Counted from the stretch's first letter, positions 34,867-43,919 are shown. The stretch: 64,000 bases of DNA from G963666535 sp963666535 (GCA_963666535.1 OY762913.1:310001-374000); one strand, 5' to 3'. The notes: a model not told the origin generated them from the letters alone. Program-made: numbers and translations.

Positions 34867-35087
34867 AGTGAAACCCTCCCCAGCGGCAAAGCCACGCGTT
34901 TCACGGCGGTAAGCCGCGTGCAAGCGCTTTGCCGCAGGCAAAGCCTTGCCGCCTGGGTGAATTCACTTCGGCCAAGCAGAATAGAAAACCGGGTTCCCAC
35001 GCAGGCCATTGCCTGAGTGGGAAAGGATTTGCCGTGGTCAATATGAGCAATGATGGAGAAATTCATAATTCTAGATTGGTCTGTCAT
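34863..35087 (-). CDS. Leader ORF carrying a copy of the LepA N-terminus
   Basis: This 74-codon frame starts [21 protein letters not shown], a near copy (6 changes in 63 nt) of the first 21 codons of lepA, then runs into about 53 unrelated codons and stops in an ATGA that overlaps the lepA ATG. It has its own good site (GGAAAGGA). The sequence between the two copies (about 157 bp) is rich in inverted repeats: GCGGCAAAGC/GCTTTGCCGC at 34883-34935 and a 12-bp stem at 34996-35023. It may be a scar of a partial duplication or insertion, and may couple translation into lepA. A functional peptide is doubtful. Confidence 0.6.
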   Translation of the reverse strand: MTDQSRIMNFSIIAHIDHGKSFPTQAMACVGTRFSILLGRSEFTQAARLCLRQSACTRLTAVKRVALPLGRVSL

Positions 35088-35163
35088 AGTCAAGTCCTTT
35101 CCTCAGGAAAATTTGCGGAACCGATCGGGTCCAAGGAGAATGCTGCTTTCGCCGGTCAGGCGA

Positions 35164-35475
35164 TTAACGGCCCAGCCACGGCAGCAGGGCCGGCTGGACA
35201 TCCAGAATGTTCCATGGAGTCACGTGAAAGGTCTGCACGCCGGCTGTTACCAGCGGGTCACAGTCTAAAAAGGCGTCCAGCTCCTCACGACTTTGGGCGC
35301 GGAGAACAAGAAACCCCCCTGATTCCGCTTCTTTGGGTCCGGCACAAAGCACCATGCCGGCAATGATACCGGACTGAACATGCGCGGCGTGAGCCGGAAT
35401 GAGCGAGGTGGCAAGCACCTCTTCCGTGCAGGGCAACGCCGGTGCGTATACCGCCTCGACAAGGTAGTGGTTCAT
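35164..35475 (-). CDS. YciI-like (YCII-related) protein
   Basis: The 103-residue protein has the dimeric ferredoxin-like YciI fold: an N-terminal MNHYLVEAVYAP strand, PAHAAHVQSGIIAGMVLCAGPKEAESGGFLV with the conserved His-Asp/Gly area, and EELDAFLDCDPLVTAGV. Function is unknown; relatives include hydrolase-like and muconolactone-isomerase-like proteins. Its ATG overlaps the stop of the upstream regulator by four bases (ATGA), so they form a two-gene unit. Confidence 0.85.
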   Translation of the reverse strand: MNHYLVEAVYAPALPCTEEVLATSLIPAHAAHVQSGIIAGMVLCAGPKEAESGGFLVLRAQSREELDAFLDCDPLVTAGVQTFHVTPWNILDVQPALLPWLGR

Positions 35476-36176
35476 GTGTTTCCCCTCCTTATGCCCCGTT
35501 CCAACCGTTCATTGATCCGGCTTCCCGAGTTGTGAATCACCTGGAACAACGACTGATATAGGCCTGGATATGCTTCTTCAAGGGCCCGGTTGCCCATCGG
35601 CGGCAGAGCGCCTTTTTCCTTCACCACCGCTGCCAGTCTGTCGACCAGTATGATCTCGCTCAGCCGCATATCGGCATCCGTAATTGCAATGTTAAAATAG
35701 CGGGAAGACAAAGCGAAAAAATCAGCGTTGTTTGTGCCGTCGGCCTGATAAAGAAAGCGGAACACCCGGTACACGGCAGTTCCCAGGTAGTCACAAGCGG
35801 CCAGGATCGCTTCCTTATCCCCCACCTTCCCCAAAAGGTCAAAGACCACCGCAATGGAATTGACCAGCAGCTTTTTGGACAGTGTGGCCATCACGCTGCC
35901 GCGGAGCACATTGTCTCGTTCAGCCCCGTAATCGTACAGTTCTTCCGTACTGATGGTTGTCCCATCCCGGGTCAGGGTGCGCCCCAGCAGGAAGTCGGCG
36001 GAAACGCCGTAATAGTCGCAGGCCTTTACCACAAAAGAAAGCCCCGGCTCACGAACCCCATTTTCATAGTGGGACAGCAGAGCCTGCGAAATACCAAGCT
36101 CTTGTGCAGCCAGTCGTTGGCTGGTGCCCTTTTCCTGTCTTAGCAGAGAAAGCGAGCGGGGAAAGCTTGCATTCAT
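35472..36176 (-). CDS. XRE-type helix-turn-helix regulator
   Basis: The 234-residue protein starts MNASFPRSLSLLRQEKGTSQRLAAQELGISQALLSHYENGVREPG, a clear XRE DNA-binding domain (residues ~6-60) with YYGVSADFLLGRT at its end, followed by a helical C-terminal part of about 160 residues that I do not recognise. The ATG at 36176 lies behind AAAGGTG. The gene overlaps the YciI gene and is divergent from pta. It probably regulates its own unit; targets unknown. Confidence 0.85.
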   Translation of the reverse strand: MNASFPRSLSLLRQEKGTSQRLAAQELGISQALLSHYENGVREPGLSFVVKACDYYGVSADFLLGRTLTRDGTTISTEELYDYGAERDNVLRGSVMATLSKKLLVNSIAVVFDLLGKVGDKEAILAACDYLGTAVYRVFRFLYQADGTNNADFFALSSRYFNIAITDADMRLSEIILVDRLAAVVKEKGALPPMGNRALEEAYPGLYQSLFQVIHNSGSRINERLERGIRRGNT

Positions 36177-36290
36177 TTTGTTCACGCACCTTTGTATTAT
36201 AGGATCAACAATGAGTATATGATACAAAAAAGATTACACTTTGTAAAGAATTATCTTTTGTTTTTTCGCCCTCTTTCTCCCCCCTGGCTC

Positions 36291-36319
36291 TTGCAAATAC
36301 AGCGAAAAAGTGATAAATT
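36291..36319 (+). promoter_or_regulatory. Probable SigA promoter of pta
   Basis: TTGCAA (36291-36296) and TAAATT (36314-36319) are 17 bp apart, with a TG just before the -10. About 50 nt separate it from the start codon. Confidence 0.6.
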
Positions 36320-36369
36320 GAAGCTATCTGTGTAAGGAAACCAGAATTATTGACGTGGAGGAATCAACA

Positions 36370-37341
36370 ATGTTTGAAAAACTGATTGCCGATCTGAAGG
36401 CAAAACCCCGCACAATCGTATTTACCGAGGGGCACGACCCCCGTATTCTTGAGGCTACCGCCCGCCTAAAGGCAGACGGACTAATGACCATCATCCTTGT
36501 GGGCAAGGAAGCCGAAGTGAAGGCGGCCGCCGCGGCCGGAACGTTTGACATTGCCGGTGTGCAGATCCTGGACCCTGCCACCTATGATAAGATGGATGAC
36601 ATGGTCGCCAAGATGGTGGAACTCCGCAAGGGCAAGATGTCCGCGGAAGAATGCCACACCGCGCTGCAGAAGGGCAACTACTTTGGTACCATGCTGGTGA
36701 AAATGGGCGTTGCCAACGCACTTTTGGGCGGCGCCACGTATTCCACCGCCGACACCGTGCGCCCCGCGCTGCAGCTGATTAAAACCAAGCCGGGCAACAA
36801 CATTGTGTCCTCCTGCTTTATCATGAATCGCGTCACCGACAAGGGTGAGGAGCGCCTGTGCATGGGCGACTGCGCCATCAACATTGCGCCCAACGAGGAC
36901 GAGCTGGTGGAGATCGCCATTGAGTCCGCCAAGACGGCCGAGTTCTTCGGCATTGATCCCAAGGTGGCCATGCTGTCCTATTCCACCAAGGGCTCCGGCA
37001 AGGGTGACGATGTGACCAAGGTTGTAAACGCATTCAGCAAAATCAAAGAGGCGGCCCCTGCTCTGAAGGTGGAGGGTGAGCTGCAGTTTGACGCTGCCGT
37101 ATCTCCCACGGTCGCCGCCACCAAGTGCAAGGGCTCTGCGGTTGCCGGTCAGGCCAACACCTTCATTTTCCCCGAAATCCAGTCCGGCAATATTGGCTAT
37201 AAAATCGCCCAGCGTCTGGGCGGCTTTGCCGCTTACGGCCCCATCTTGCAGGGTCTGAACGCCCCCATCAATGATTTGTCGCGCGGCTGCAACGCTGATG
37301 AGGTCTATTCCATGGCCATTATTACCGCAGGAATGTCTTAA
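36370..37341 (+). CDS. pta: Phosphate acetyltransferase
   Basis: The 323-residue protein is a short-form Pta: FTEGHDPRILEATARLKADGL, GNYFGTMLVKMGVANALLGGATYSTADTVRPALQLIKTKPG, the signature VAMLSYSTKGSGKGDD and the C-terminal NTFIFPEIQSGNIGYKIAQRLGG...GPILQGLNAPINDLSRG. It makes acetyl phosphate from acetyl-CoA, the first step of acetate formation. The ATG at 36370 follows GGAGG. No acetate kinase gene is adjacent. Confidence 0.96.
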   Translation: MFEKLIADLKAKPRTIVFTEGHDPRILEATARLKADGLMTIILVGKEAEVKAAAAAGTFDIAGVQILDPATYDKMDDMVAKMVELRKGKMSAEECHTALQKGNYFGTMLVKMGVANALLGGATYSTADTVRPALQLIKTKPGNNIVSSCFIMNRVTDKGEERLCMGDCAINIAPNEDELVEIAIESAKTAEFFGIDPKVAMLSYSTKGSGKGDDVTKVVNAFSKIKEAAPALKVEGELQFDAAVSPTVAATKCKGSAVAGQANTFIFPEIQSGNIGYKIAQRLGGFAAYGPILQGLNAPINDLSRGCNADEVYSMAIITAGMS

Positions 37342-37448
37342 GACAACCAAAATTAGCGGCAATCGCGACTACATGAGGGAGGGACGAGCAGCCCCTCCCT
37401 CAACATCTTGTGGCCTTAGTATATTTAAATGTGAAGACGAATTTTTTC

Positions 37449-37477
37449 TTTACACCCTGGCAAAAATATGATACACT
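37449..37477 (+). promoter_or_regulatory. SigA promoter of rpsO
   Basis: TTTACA (37449-37454) and TACACT (37472-37477) are 17 bp apart. The leader of about 120 nt contains a CCGGCG/CGCCGG hairpin near 37530-37546, a place where S15 often regulates its own translation. Confidence 0.7.
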
Positions 37478-37601
37478 ACCAAAGCACGTGAATGTGCAAA
37501 TAGGTCCGCCCGCTTAGTTTCGGGGTCATTTCCGGCGTAACCGCCGGTTTTCACCAGCCCGCCACTCAGCCCGTCGGATGATCATTGAAAGGTGGATTTT
37601 T

Positions 37602-37868
37602 ATGATTCGCAAAGACGAAAAGATGGCCGTAATTGACGCCAACCGTACCCATGCAACCGACACCGGTTCCCCCGAGGTGCAGGTGGCCATTCTCACTGCC
37701 CGCATCACCGAGCTGACCGCCCACATGAAGCAGCACCCCCAGGACAAGCATTCTGAGCGCGGTCTGCTGAAAATGGTCGGCAAGCGCCGCAAGATGCTGG
37801 ATTACCTTGCCGGTAAGGATGTGGAGCGTTACCGCGCCCTCATTGCCAAGCTGGGCATCCGCAAGTAA
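37602..37868 (+). CDS. rpsO: 30S ribosomal protein S15
   Basis: The 88-residue protein has the S15 core [39 protein letters not shown] and [28 protein letters not shown]. It binds the central domain of 16S rRNA. The ATG at 37602 (MIRKDEK) follows GAAAGGTGG; an ATG eight codons earlier is not needed. It lies ahead of pnp, the usual rpsO-pnp order, with a terminator between them. Confidence 0.96.
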   Translation: MIRKDEKMAVIDANRTHATDTGSPEVQVAILTARITELTAHMKQHPQDKHSERGLLKMVGKRRKMLDYLAGKDVERYRALIAKLGIRK

Positions 37869-37879
37869 GAGTGAATGAA

Positions 37880-37911
37880 GGGCGGTGTAGTATGTCTGCA
37901 CCGCCCTTTTT
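37880..37911 (+). terminator. Terminator between rpsO and pnp
   Basis: GGGCGGTG pairs with CACCGCCC and is followed by T5. pnp lies 135 bp further on and may rely on readthrough or its own promoter. Confidence 0.85.
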
Positions 37912-38045
37912 CAAATAATCAATCAGACGCCGGAACCCCTAACACTTTTTTAGCAGTTGAAAATGCACCTCGCCCGGGTGAGATCCGTTTTCAAGTGCTA
38001 AAAGGTCAGCGGCTCCTGTGCGTCCAGATGCAAAGGAGTACTATT

Positions 38046-40187
38046 ATGTCAACCATTATCACCAAAAAGCAATTCAACAGCAAAAGCTATGAGATGGATA
38101 TTTCCGGCCGCACGCTCAAGCTTGAGATCGGCAAAATGGCAGAGTTGGCCAACGCCTCCGCCATGGTCACGTACGGCGGCACCTCCGTTCTGGTGGCGGT
38201 CACCGCATCCGCCCGTCCCCGTGACGGCATCGACTTTTTCCCCTTGTCCGTGGACTTTGAGGAAAAGCTGTACGCTGTGGGCCGCATCCCGGGTTCCTTC
38301 ATGCGCCGTGAGGGTCAGCCCTCTCTTCCCGCGGTGCTGGCTTCCCGCGTGATTGACCGCTCCATCCGCCCCTTGTTCCCGTATGATTTCCGCAACGACG
38401 TGGTGGTCACCGCCACGGTGATGAGCGTGGATTATGACTGCTCGCCCGAGTTTGCCGCCATGGTGGGCGTGTCCGCCTGTCTGTCTTTTTCCGACATTCC
38501 CTGGGCCGGCCCCATCGGCTGCCTAGAGGTCGGTTATGTGGGCGGCCAGATCGTTCTGAACCCCACGCGCGAGCAGAAGCACGCCTCCCAGATGGACGTC
38601 ACCGTGGCGGCCACCGCCGGCAAAGTGGTAATGATCGAGGCAGGCGCCAACGAAATCCCCGACGAGATCATGTACGACGGCATTCTAAAAGCGCACGAAG
38701 AAATTCAGAAGCAGATTGCTTTCATTGCCGGGATTGTCGCCGATTGGGGCAAGGAAAAAATGACCTATGACCACGCCGACTTCAATCAGGCGCTGTTCGA
38801 TGACATCGTTGCCTTCGGTCTGGAAAAGGCCAAAGCCTGCATGGACACCGATGACAAGAACATTCGTGAGGCGCGTTGGAATGTCTTTGTGAACGAGCTG
38901 CACGCTCAGTTTTTAGAACAGTATCCCGAGATGGACAAGTATATGGACGAGATCACCTATAAGCTCCAGAAGAAGATCGTCAAGGCTTGGCTGCTGGAGG
39001 GTCACCGTGTGGATGGCCGCCAGAAGAACGAGATTCGTCCCCTGGCCGCCGAGGTTGGCGTTCTGCCCCGCGTCCATGGTTCCGGCATGTTCACCCGCGG
39101 GCAGACCCAGGTGCTGTCCATTGCCACGCTGAACACTCTTTCCGCCTGCCAGAAGCTGGACACCATTTGGGAAGAGTCCGAGGCCCGCTATATGCATCAC
39201 TACAACTTCCCCTCCTATTCCGTGGGTGAGGCGCGCGGCAGCCGCTCCACCAACCGTCGGGAAAAGGGTCACGGCGCACTGGCCGAGCGTGCGCTGCTGC
39301 CCGTGTTGCCCTCCGTGGAGGAATTCCCCTATGCCATTCGTGTGGTTTCCGAGGTGCTCAGCTCCAACGGCTCCACCTCGCAGGGCTCCATCTGCGGCTC
39401 TACCTTGGCCCTCATGGACGCAGGCGTACCCATCAAGGCCCCTGTGGCCGGTATTTCCTGCGGCCTGATTCAGGACGACAACGGCGCTTTCACCACCTTT
39501 ATCGACATTCAGGGCGTTGAGGACTTCCACGGCGAGATGGACTTTAAGGTGGCCGGCACGAAAAAGGGCATCACCGCCATCCAGATGGACATCAAGAACG
39601 ACGGTCTGTCTCACGCCATCATCAAGGAAGCCCTTGCGATCACCAAGGATGCCCGCTTTGGCATTTTGGACGATATTATGCTGCCTGTCATCAGCCAGCC
39701 CCGTAACCAGGTGTCCGAGTTTGCACCCAAGATGCTGAAGATGAAGATCGACGTGGATCGGATCCGCGAGGTCATTGGCTCCGGCGGCAAGGTCATCCAG
39801 AAAATCTGTGCCGAGTCCGGCGCCAAGGTGGACGTGGAAGACGACGGCACCATCTATATCTCCGGTGTGGATGCCTCTTCCTGCGACGCCGCGAAAAAGA
39901 TGATCGACACCATCGTATTTGTTCCCGAGGTGGGCGCACTGTATTATGGCAAGGTGGTCCGGATCCTGGCCTTCGGCGCCTTCGTTGAACTGGCTCCCGG
40001 GAAAGACGGCATGGTGCATATCTCCAAGCTGGCCGACCACCGCGTGGAGAAGGTCGAGGATGTGGTCAATGTTGGCGATATGATTTGGGTCAAGGTCACC
40101 GAGGTCGACGACAAGGGCCGCGTGAACCTGTCTCATAAGGACGCGCTCAAGGACATTAACGCCCAGCAGGGCATCAAGAAGGACTAA
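38046..40187 (+). CDS. pnp: Polynucleotide phosphorylase
   Basis: The 713-residue protein has two RNase PH domains (GGTSVLVAVTAS; GSGMFTRGQTQVLS...HHYNFPSYSVGEARGSRSTNRREKGHG...), the active-site DIKNDGL region, a KH domain (RIREVIGSGGKVIQKICAESGAKVDVEDDG, ~570-625) and an S1 domain (GALYYGKVVRILAFGAFVEL to the end). It degrades RNA from the 3' end with phosphate. The start at 38046 follows AAAGGAG; the frame runs open upstream to 37875 without a site. Confidence 0.97.
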   Translation: MSTIITKKQFNSKSYEMDISGRTLKLEIGKMAELANASAMVTYGGTSVLVAVTASARPRDGIDFFPLSVDFEEKLYAVGRIPGSFMRREGQPSLPAVLASRVIDRSIRPLFPYDFRNDVVVTATVMSVDYDCSPEFAAMVGVSACLSFSDIPWAGPIGCLEVGYVGGQIVLNPTREQKHASQMDVTVAATAGKVVMIEAGANEIPDEIMYDGILKAHEEIQKQIAFIAGIVADWGKEKMTYDHADFNQALFDDIVAFGLEKAKACMDTDDKNIREARWNVFVNELHAQFLEQYPEMDKYMDEITYKLQKKIVKAWLLEGHRVDGRQKNEIRPLAAEVGVLPRVHGSGMFTRGQTQVLSIATLNTLSACQKLDTIWEESEARYMHHYNFPSYSVGEARGSRSTNRREKGHGALAERALLPVLPSVEEFPYAIRVVSEVLSSNGSTSQGSICGSTLALMDAGVPIKAPVAGISCGLIQDDNGAFTTFIDIQGVEDFHGEMDFKVAGTKKGITAIQMDIKNDGLSHAIIKEALAITKDARFGILDDIMLPVISQPRNQVSEFAPKMLKMKIDVDRIREVIGSGGKVIQKICAESGAKVDVEDDGTIYISGVDASSCDAAKKMIDTIVFVPEVGALYYGKVVRILAFGAFVELAPGKDGMVHISKLADHRVEKVEDVVNVGDMIWVKVTEVDDKGRVNLSHKDALKDINAQQGIKKD

Positions 40188-40202
40188 TCATTTTCTACCA
40201 CG

Positions 40203-40237
40203 GCCGGGCGGACGACACTCGTCCGCCCGGCTTTTTT
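40203..40237 (+). terminator. Terminator of pnp
   Basis: A perfect 12-bp stem GCCGGGCGGACG with its complement and a 5-nt loop is followed by T6. The M16 gene begins only 13 bp later. Confidence 0.93.
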
Positions 40238-40249
40238 AAAGGAGACTGC

Positions 40250-41497
40250 ATGTACGAAACGAGCATCTTGACAAACGGCGTCACGCTGGTCACCGAGCAG
40301 GTTCCGGCGGTGCGCTCTGCTGCAATTGGCATCTTCATCGGCTCCGGCTCGCGGCAGGAGCAGGCCTCGGAAAACGGCGCGGCCCATTTTGCCGAGCATA
40401 TGTTCTTCAAAAGCACGCACAGCCGCACAGCGGAGGCGCTGGCCTCTGAAATGGACGCCATCGGTGGGCAGGTAAACGCCTATACCACCAAGGAATCCAC
40501 CTGTTACTACGCCAGAGTGCTGGACACGCATCTGGAGCGTGCCATCGACCTTTTGTGCGATATGCTGTTTAACTCCCGGTTTTCGGAAGAGGAGATCACC
40601 ACGGAGCGCGGAGTCATTCTGGAAGAGATCAACATGTATGAGGATACGCCGGAAGACCTGTGTTCCGAACGGCTGGCCAAGGCGGTTTACCGGGGCAGCC
40701 CGCTGGCACGCCCCATTCTGGGGCATGCCGCCACGCTGGGGAAAATGACCGGAGACTGGCTTTTGGACTATCGCCGCAGTCATTATGCCCCCTCCCAAAT
40801 TGTAGTCGCCTTAGCGGGCAGCTTTTCCTCTGCCGTGGTGGAAACGCTGAAGGCCCGCTTTGCTGAGATGACCCCCGCCCCCGCCGTTCCATCAGCGCCT
40901 GCCTTTTATTCCCCCGCTGTCACCGTGAAGAAAAAAGCCATCGAGCAAAACCACTTGATTCTGGCCTTTCCCGGGCTGATCCGGGGACATGCTCAGCGGT
41001 ATGCCCTGCAGCTGATGAGCTCGATTCTGGGCGGCGGAATGTCCTCCCGTCTGTTTCAGGAGGTGCGGGAAAAAAAGGGCCTATGCTACACGGTTTACTC
41101 CTATTGCTCCAGCCACGAGGATACGGGACTTGTGGGCCTGTACACGGCGCTGAACAAGGAGACTGAGCGGGAGGCGATCACCACCATTCAGGACACCGTC
41201 CGAAACTTCGCCGCGCACGGCGTTACCCCCGAAGAATTAGACCGGGTGCGGGAGCAGTCAAAATCCAACGTCCTGATGGGACTGGAATCTACCCAGGCCA
41301 GAATGAGCCATCTGGGCCGCTCCCAGCTGCTTTACGGCCGAATCCCCGACCCGGACGAAATTCTGGCCTGTTATGATGCGGTCACGCGGGAAGACATCCG
41401 CGCGCTGGCGGAGAACCTGTTTGACTTTCGGGCTGCGTCCCTGTCCGCGGTGGGCCGTGTGTCCACAAAAGAGGACTATCAGGCGCTGCTGGGATAA
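40250..41497 (+). CDS. M16 family zinc metallopeptidase (YmxG-like)
   Basis: The 415-residue protein has the inverted zinc motif HFAEH (HxxEH, near residue 45), with the distal Glu in the RGVILEEINMYEDTP region, and the second, inactive half with ILGGGMSSRLFQEVREKKGLCYTVYS. The place after pnp is typical for Bacillus ymxG-type peptidases. Substrate unknown. The terminator of pnp lies just in front, so it may depend on readthrough. Confidence 0.92.
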   Translation: MYETSILTNGVTLVTEQVPAVRSAAIGIFIGSGSRQEQASENGAAHFAEHMFFKSTHSRTAEALASEMDAIGGQVNAYTTKESTCYYARVLDTHLERAIDLLCDMLFNSRFSEEEITTERGVILEEINMYEDTPEDLCSERLAKAVYRGSPLARPILGHAATLGKMTGDWLLDYRRSHYAPSQIVVALAGSFSSAVVETLKARFAEMTPAPAVPSAPAFYSPAVTVKKKAIEQNHLILAFPGLIRGHAQRYALQLMSSILGGGMSSRLFQEVREKKGLCYTVYSYCSSHEDTGLVGLYTALNKETEREAITTIQDTVRNFAAHGVTPEELDRVREQSKSNVLMGLESTQARMSHLGRSQLLYGRIPDPDEILACYDAVTREDIRALAENLFDFRAASLSAVGRVSTKEDYQALLG

Positions 41498-41689
41498 CCA
41501 CTCACCTGAACTGGGATTGCGATCTTGCAGCGTTAAATGTTTCTGTTTCGTCATAGGATGTGCTCCATAAACAGATTGCATCATTCCCTGGTCATTCTAA
41601 CGCCGGGGTGCAAGCACCCCGCCTGCCACATCGTAAATTGCAGCATGCTCTAGGCTGCTAAGATCATGCTACCTCTGCGGTTATCATGC
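41498..41689. other. Intergenic stretch before the first R1 repeat
   Basis: This stretch holds a small hairpin CGGGGTG/CACCCCG at 41604-41621 that may end the M16 transcript. No gene is seen. Base composition shifts towards A+T from here on. Confidence 0.5.
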
Positions 41690-42065
41690 AAGTACCGTCA
41701 CCCTTTCAACGGGTGGCGGTACTTTTTCGTTTAGAAATTTCCATAAAGTGGCATCCGGAAGGGAGCTGATGATAAATAATTTAAAAAACTTTTTAAAATT
41801 CTGTCAGCAAAGGGGACGATAGCTCGTTATATCAGTGAAGCGTCGCATCAAAGAGCCAAACAATGTTGAAAATAGTTATAACGAATCGGCCGAACCCATT
41901 GAAATGAAAGGTTTCTTGGTTTTGTTTTGAATTTAGGCGACGCTATGAGTAGGAAAGGGATGGGTCCCAGCAGTAAGCTATGCAATGCTAAAACTGGTGT
42001 ATACAAAAACAGGAAAAATTGATAAAATAAAGAAGATACTTATGATGAAAAAACAAATCGGTGTG
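41690..42065 (+). repeat. R1 element, copy 1: repeated, probably structured leader
   Basis: About 370 bp that recurs at 44019-44389 with high similarity. It opens with a terminator-like stem (GTACCGTCACCC, 41692-41722), then a GATA...TATC stem with loop GCTCGTTA (41818-41833), an 8-bp long-range helix AGCGTCGC/GCGACGCT (41839-41846 with 41937-41944) and a GGGA/TCCC hairpin (41957-41968). It runs into the start of a small MMKK... peptide. It matches no riboswitch class I recognise. Confidence 0.75.
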
Positions 42066-42116
42066 TTTTTGGTCTTGGCACTGCTGGGTAATATAATCGT
42101 TCAAACGCTTCGATAA
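42042..42116 (+). CDS. 24-residue hydrophobic peptide downstream of R1
   Basis: The frame MMKKQIGVFLVLALLGNIIVQTLR starts where R1 copy 2 starts its secreted protein (both read MxKK after AGATACTTATG). It looks like a bare signal peptide or a very short membrane peptide: two Lys and then about 17 hydrophobic residues. It may be the truncated start of a lost secreted protein, or a real small peptide. Confidence 0.4.
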   Translation: MMKKQIGVFLVLALLGNIIVQTLR

Positions 42117-42155
42117 ATTGCACGGGCAATCAGCCTTAATAGAAAGGAGTGGTAT

Positions 42156-42275
42156 ATGGTGACCTTTTTGGGTTCGACACTGATTTTCTTGGGCTATTTA
42201 TTTGGAGCTATCAAGGTAGTATTTGTTATTTTAGGCATCCTGTGCTGCATTAAATATTTGAAAAACGGGAAATAA
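42156..42275 (+). CDS. Small single-span membrane protein, 39 residues
   Basis: The frame begins MVTFLGSTLIFLGYLFGAIK and ends IKYLKNGK, almost wholly hydrophobic with a basic tail, so one membrane span with the C-terminus in the cytoplasm. AGAAAGGAGTGG gives an excellent ribosome binding site. It is too short for family assignment. It follows the 24-residue peptide by 39 bp and may share the R1-led transcript. Confidence 0.55.
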   Translation: MVTFLGSTLIFLGYLFGAIKVVFVILGILCCIKYLKNGK

Positions 42276-42627
42276 CCGCTGCCATCTGTAATGAAGACTG
42301 TGGGTGGGCGAGTGATCTGTTTTGCCGAGGGCGATCTCATTTGGCGGAACTGGAAGAACTGTTTTAAAATGAGGCAGCATTTCGTAAGGCACGTAATATA
42401 ACTGCAAGTATAGCAGGAACGGCCTTTAATGCCCCATCTGCCCTTGGATTGTTCTCTCCCAGCGATGTTCTTGCCATAACGTCTTATTTTCATTCGACAA
42501 GTCAGCAAGCATTAAATTTGATTGCGATCTGATGCAGCCCTTTTGTTTACGCATATGTTTCCAGTAATTCTTACAGATGTAGTCAGTATTCCCGGGGTGT
42601 GACTAAAAGAGCGAGAGGGGCCTGTCC
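42276..42627. other. Gap with a possible degenerate coding remnant
   Basis: About 350 bp without an intact gene. From 42341 to 42532 the (+) reading LAELEELF, a stop, then NEAAFRKARNITASIAGTAF...LNLIAI looks like amphipathic protein sequence broken by one stop. I cannot name it. A site-like GAGAGGGG precedes the next gene. Confidence 0.3.
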
Positions 42628-43215
42628 ATGAGAAAGATAGTGGTCACAGTGCTTGAACTTGTCATGCTGGTAACCATAGTAGGTCTCTGTATCTATGAAT
42701 TTGCGCCAGACAGGGATGGGGATAAACTGATCTCCCAACTGGTGGGGGACGCCCCTATTATTTATGAATATCTCCATCGCCCCAATGAAAGCGAACTTCC
42801 AGGAACGGTTCTAGTGCTGACGCAAGAAACCGACGGTGACCTCGCCGTGACCATGCTGAAGGCTACCTACAGCTATTCCGGCAAACTGCGAAATTACACC
42901 GTACAGGAGCACTGGTTCTTTCATTTTGAAACCGCAATCATGGAGGATGCCGTCCCGGGCTATGATCGTTCCGCACGCTATCCGATCCATGATCAGAATG
43001 GCCTACTAATCCAAGTAAACCTGGTGCACTATCAGCACGTTCAAAAAAATGCTTATTTGTACCTGGGATATATTGAAAACCAAGATGACTTGAACGGGAC
43101 GGAAGTTCTGTTTTGCAAAGATCTGACCACGGGAAGTTTTGCGGTTGCGCTAGCGGAGGATGAAAAGGTGGAATTTGCTTCGGTCAAATGTTTAGAAGCC
43201 TACAACCACACCTGA
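42628..43215 (+). CDS. Uncharacterised secreted or membrane-anchored protein
   Basis: The 195-residue protein has one N-terminal hydrophobic segment (residues 4-23, IVVTVLELVMLVTIVGLCIY) without a lipobox, then a soluble domain rich in Tyr and beta-strand-like sequence (GTVLVLTQETDGDLAVTMLKA; YLYLGYIENQDDLNGTEVLF). I do not recognise the family. It probably sits outside the cell. It is the third gene of the first R1 cassette and its neighbour is an Ig-like-domain protein. Confidence 0.7.
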   Translation: MRKIVVTVLELVMLVTIVGLCIYEFAPDRDGDKLISQLVGDAPIIYEYLHRPNESELPGTVLVLTQETDGDLAVTMLKATYSYSGKLRNYTVQEHWFFHFETAIMEDAVPGYDRSARYPIHDQNGLLIQVNLVHYQHVQKNAYLYLGYIENQDDLNGTEVLFCKDLTTGSFAVALAEDEKVEFASVKCLEAYNHT

Positions 43216-43297
43216 ACACAGGATTTATAAAATGACCACAATTTGGCCTTAGCAGCAATAAATCGTGATAGCGCCTTAAATGATCGGAGGTTTCGCT

Positions 43298-43765
43298 ATG
43301 TCCGTACTTAAAAAACAAAAATTGGACCCCACTTTGCTTGTGATCCTGCTAGTGCTTTGCTTTTTTGCCGCCGGCGCGCTGGTCTCTCACATGGTTGGGG
43401 GTGACAAGCTAAGCACCTATGATACCTCCTTGATCGGTGTTTATGCGTCTGTGTCTGACGTTACGCCCACCTCCTGTCGTCTGCAATTTCAGAGCACAAG
43501 CCCCAGCCTTCGTTTTAGCAGCAACTATATGCTGGAGCGACTGGAAAATGACGCATGGTATACCATGTCTTATGTGTCGCTGCGCCACCTCTTACCGGGT
43601 GCCTACGGGTCCTCTTTTTTAGTCGGGGATGAAACCGTGTCCTACAAAATTGACTGGTCGGATATTTATGGCGAGTTGGCGCCGGGAGAATACCGCTTTT
43701 TGCTGCACCCTCAAACGCGGCGTTCGGGAACCTATCTGGCACTGGAATTCACAGTGCCGGAATAA
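43298..43765 (+). CDS. Membrane-anchored Ig-like domain protein
   Basis: The 155-residue protein starts MSVLKKQKLDPTLLVILLVLCFFAAGALVSHM, one membrane anchor, followed by a roughly 115-residue beta-sandwich. The pattern IGVYASVSDVTPTSCRLQFQS...YMLERLENDAWYTM...YKIDWSDIYGELAPGEYRFL matches the bacterial Ig-like domain family seen as Big_14 in Pfam (from memory). The function of such single-domain proteins is unknown. The ATG at 43298 follows TCGGAGG. Confidence 0.75.
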   Translation: MSVLKKQKLDPTLLVILLVLCFFAAGALVSHMVGGDKLSTYDTSLIGVYASVSDVTPTSCRLQFQSTSPSLRFSSNYMLERLENDAWYTMSYVSLRHLLPGAYGSSFLVGDETVSYKIDWSDIYGELAPGEYRFLLHPQTRRSGTYLALEFTVPE

Positions 43766-43919
43766 ATGGCATGCGCACCACCGCTCCACGCGCTAACACG
43801 AGTCACTCGGCTGGACAGTATCGGCAGCTGATCACGATAAGACCGCGTTCCTTTATTTGTTGGCCCGACCCAGCATTGATAGACATGAAAAGCAGATAGC
43901 AGCTTTGTATCTACGGTTT

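Noticed and set aside
33001..40136. Long open frames opposite lepA (33001-34788, +) and pnp (38913-40136, -)
   Set aside because: They lie wholly antisense to strongly conserved genes, lack ribosome binding sites, and their His/Gly/Val-rich translations are typical of the reverse frame of GC-rich coding DNA.
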